Source: Desulfobacteraceae bacterium (GTDB lineage Bacteria > Desulfobacterota > Desulfobacteria > Desulfobacterales > Desulfobacteraceae). From it: a stretch of 5,808 nt of DNA. This document shows, piece after piece, positions 5,791 through 5,808 of this stretch. Each line of letters starts with the position of its first letter. Position 1 is the stretch's first letter. The translations under genes were made by a program, and so were the position numbers. The notes beneath the pieces were generated by a model. That model worked only from the letters and a program-made list of their open reading frames with translations. It did no database searches and was not told where the DNA came from. The DNA is taken from assembly GCA_022712835.1 (NCBI GenBank), contig JAFLJU010000229.1:1-5808 (forward strand). The letters are read 5' to 3'.

Positions 5791-5808
5791 TTTTTTCTTT
5801 TCACCCCG

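Overview
The window reads as an ordinary Gram-negative bacterial chromosome segment. A Desulfobacterota (sulfate-reducer-like) host is my best guess. It rests on a lipoprotein with a lipobox, a DUF5714-type cysteine-rich protein of the kind common in anaerobes, and an FNR-type operator. This is inference from gene content, not a database match. No rRNA, tRNA, CRISPR array, insertion sequence or phage gene was seen.

Layout: (1) 1-1191, plus strand. A 5'-truncated YafD-like endonuclease/exonuclease/phosphatase (EEP) family gene is followed 12 nt later by a small META/HslJ-like lipoprotein gene, probably one operon. (2) 1272-3407, minus strand. A complete tex gene (RNA-binding transcription accessory protein), convergent with the lipoprotein gene. 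(3) 3408-3786. A 379-nt divergent intergenic region, AT-rich over most of its length and full of inverted repeats. It includes a perfect FNR-type palindrome (3701-3714) and a 12-bp inverted repeat whose arms face the two divergent genes. (4) 3787-4275, plus strand. A small four-helix membrane protein of unknown function with a strong ribosome binding site. (5) 4328-4678, minus strand. A RidA/YjgF-family protein that retains the catalytic arginine. (6) 4700-4917. A gap with a candidate ridA promoter and a 51-bp stem-loop-like repeat. (7) 4918-5790, minus strand. A cysteine-rich DUF5714-type protein whose reading frame stays open to the right edge, so its true start may lie outside.

No single multi-gene system explains the window. 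Tex, RidA, the EEP protein and the META lipoprotein are familiar housekeeping or stress-type families. The parts most worth a second look are the FNR-box-controlled unknown membrane protein with its repeat-rich upstream region, and the DUF5714 protein, whose conserved cysteine and histidine motifs suggest metal or redox chemistry that has not been defined.
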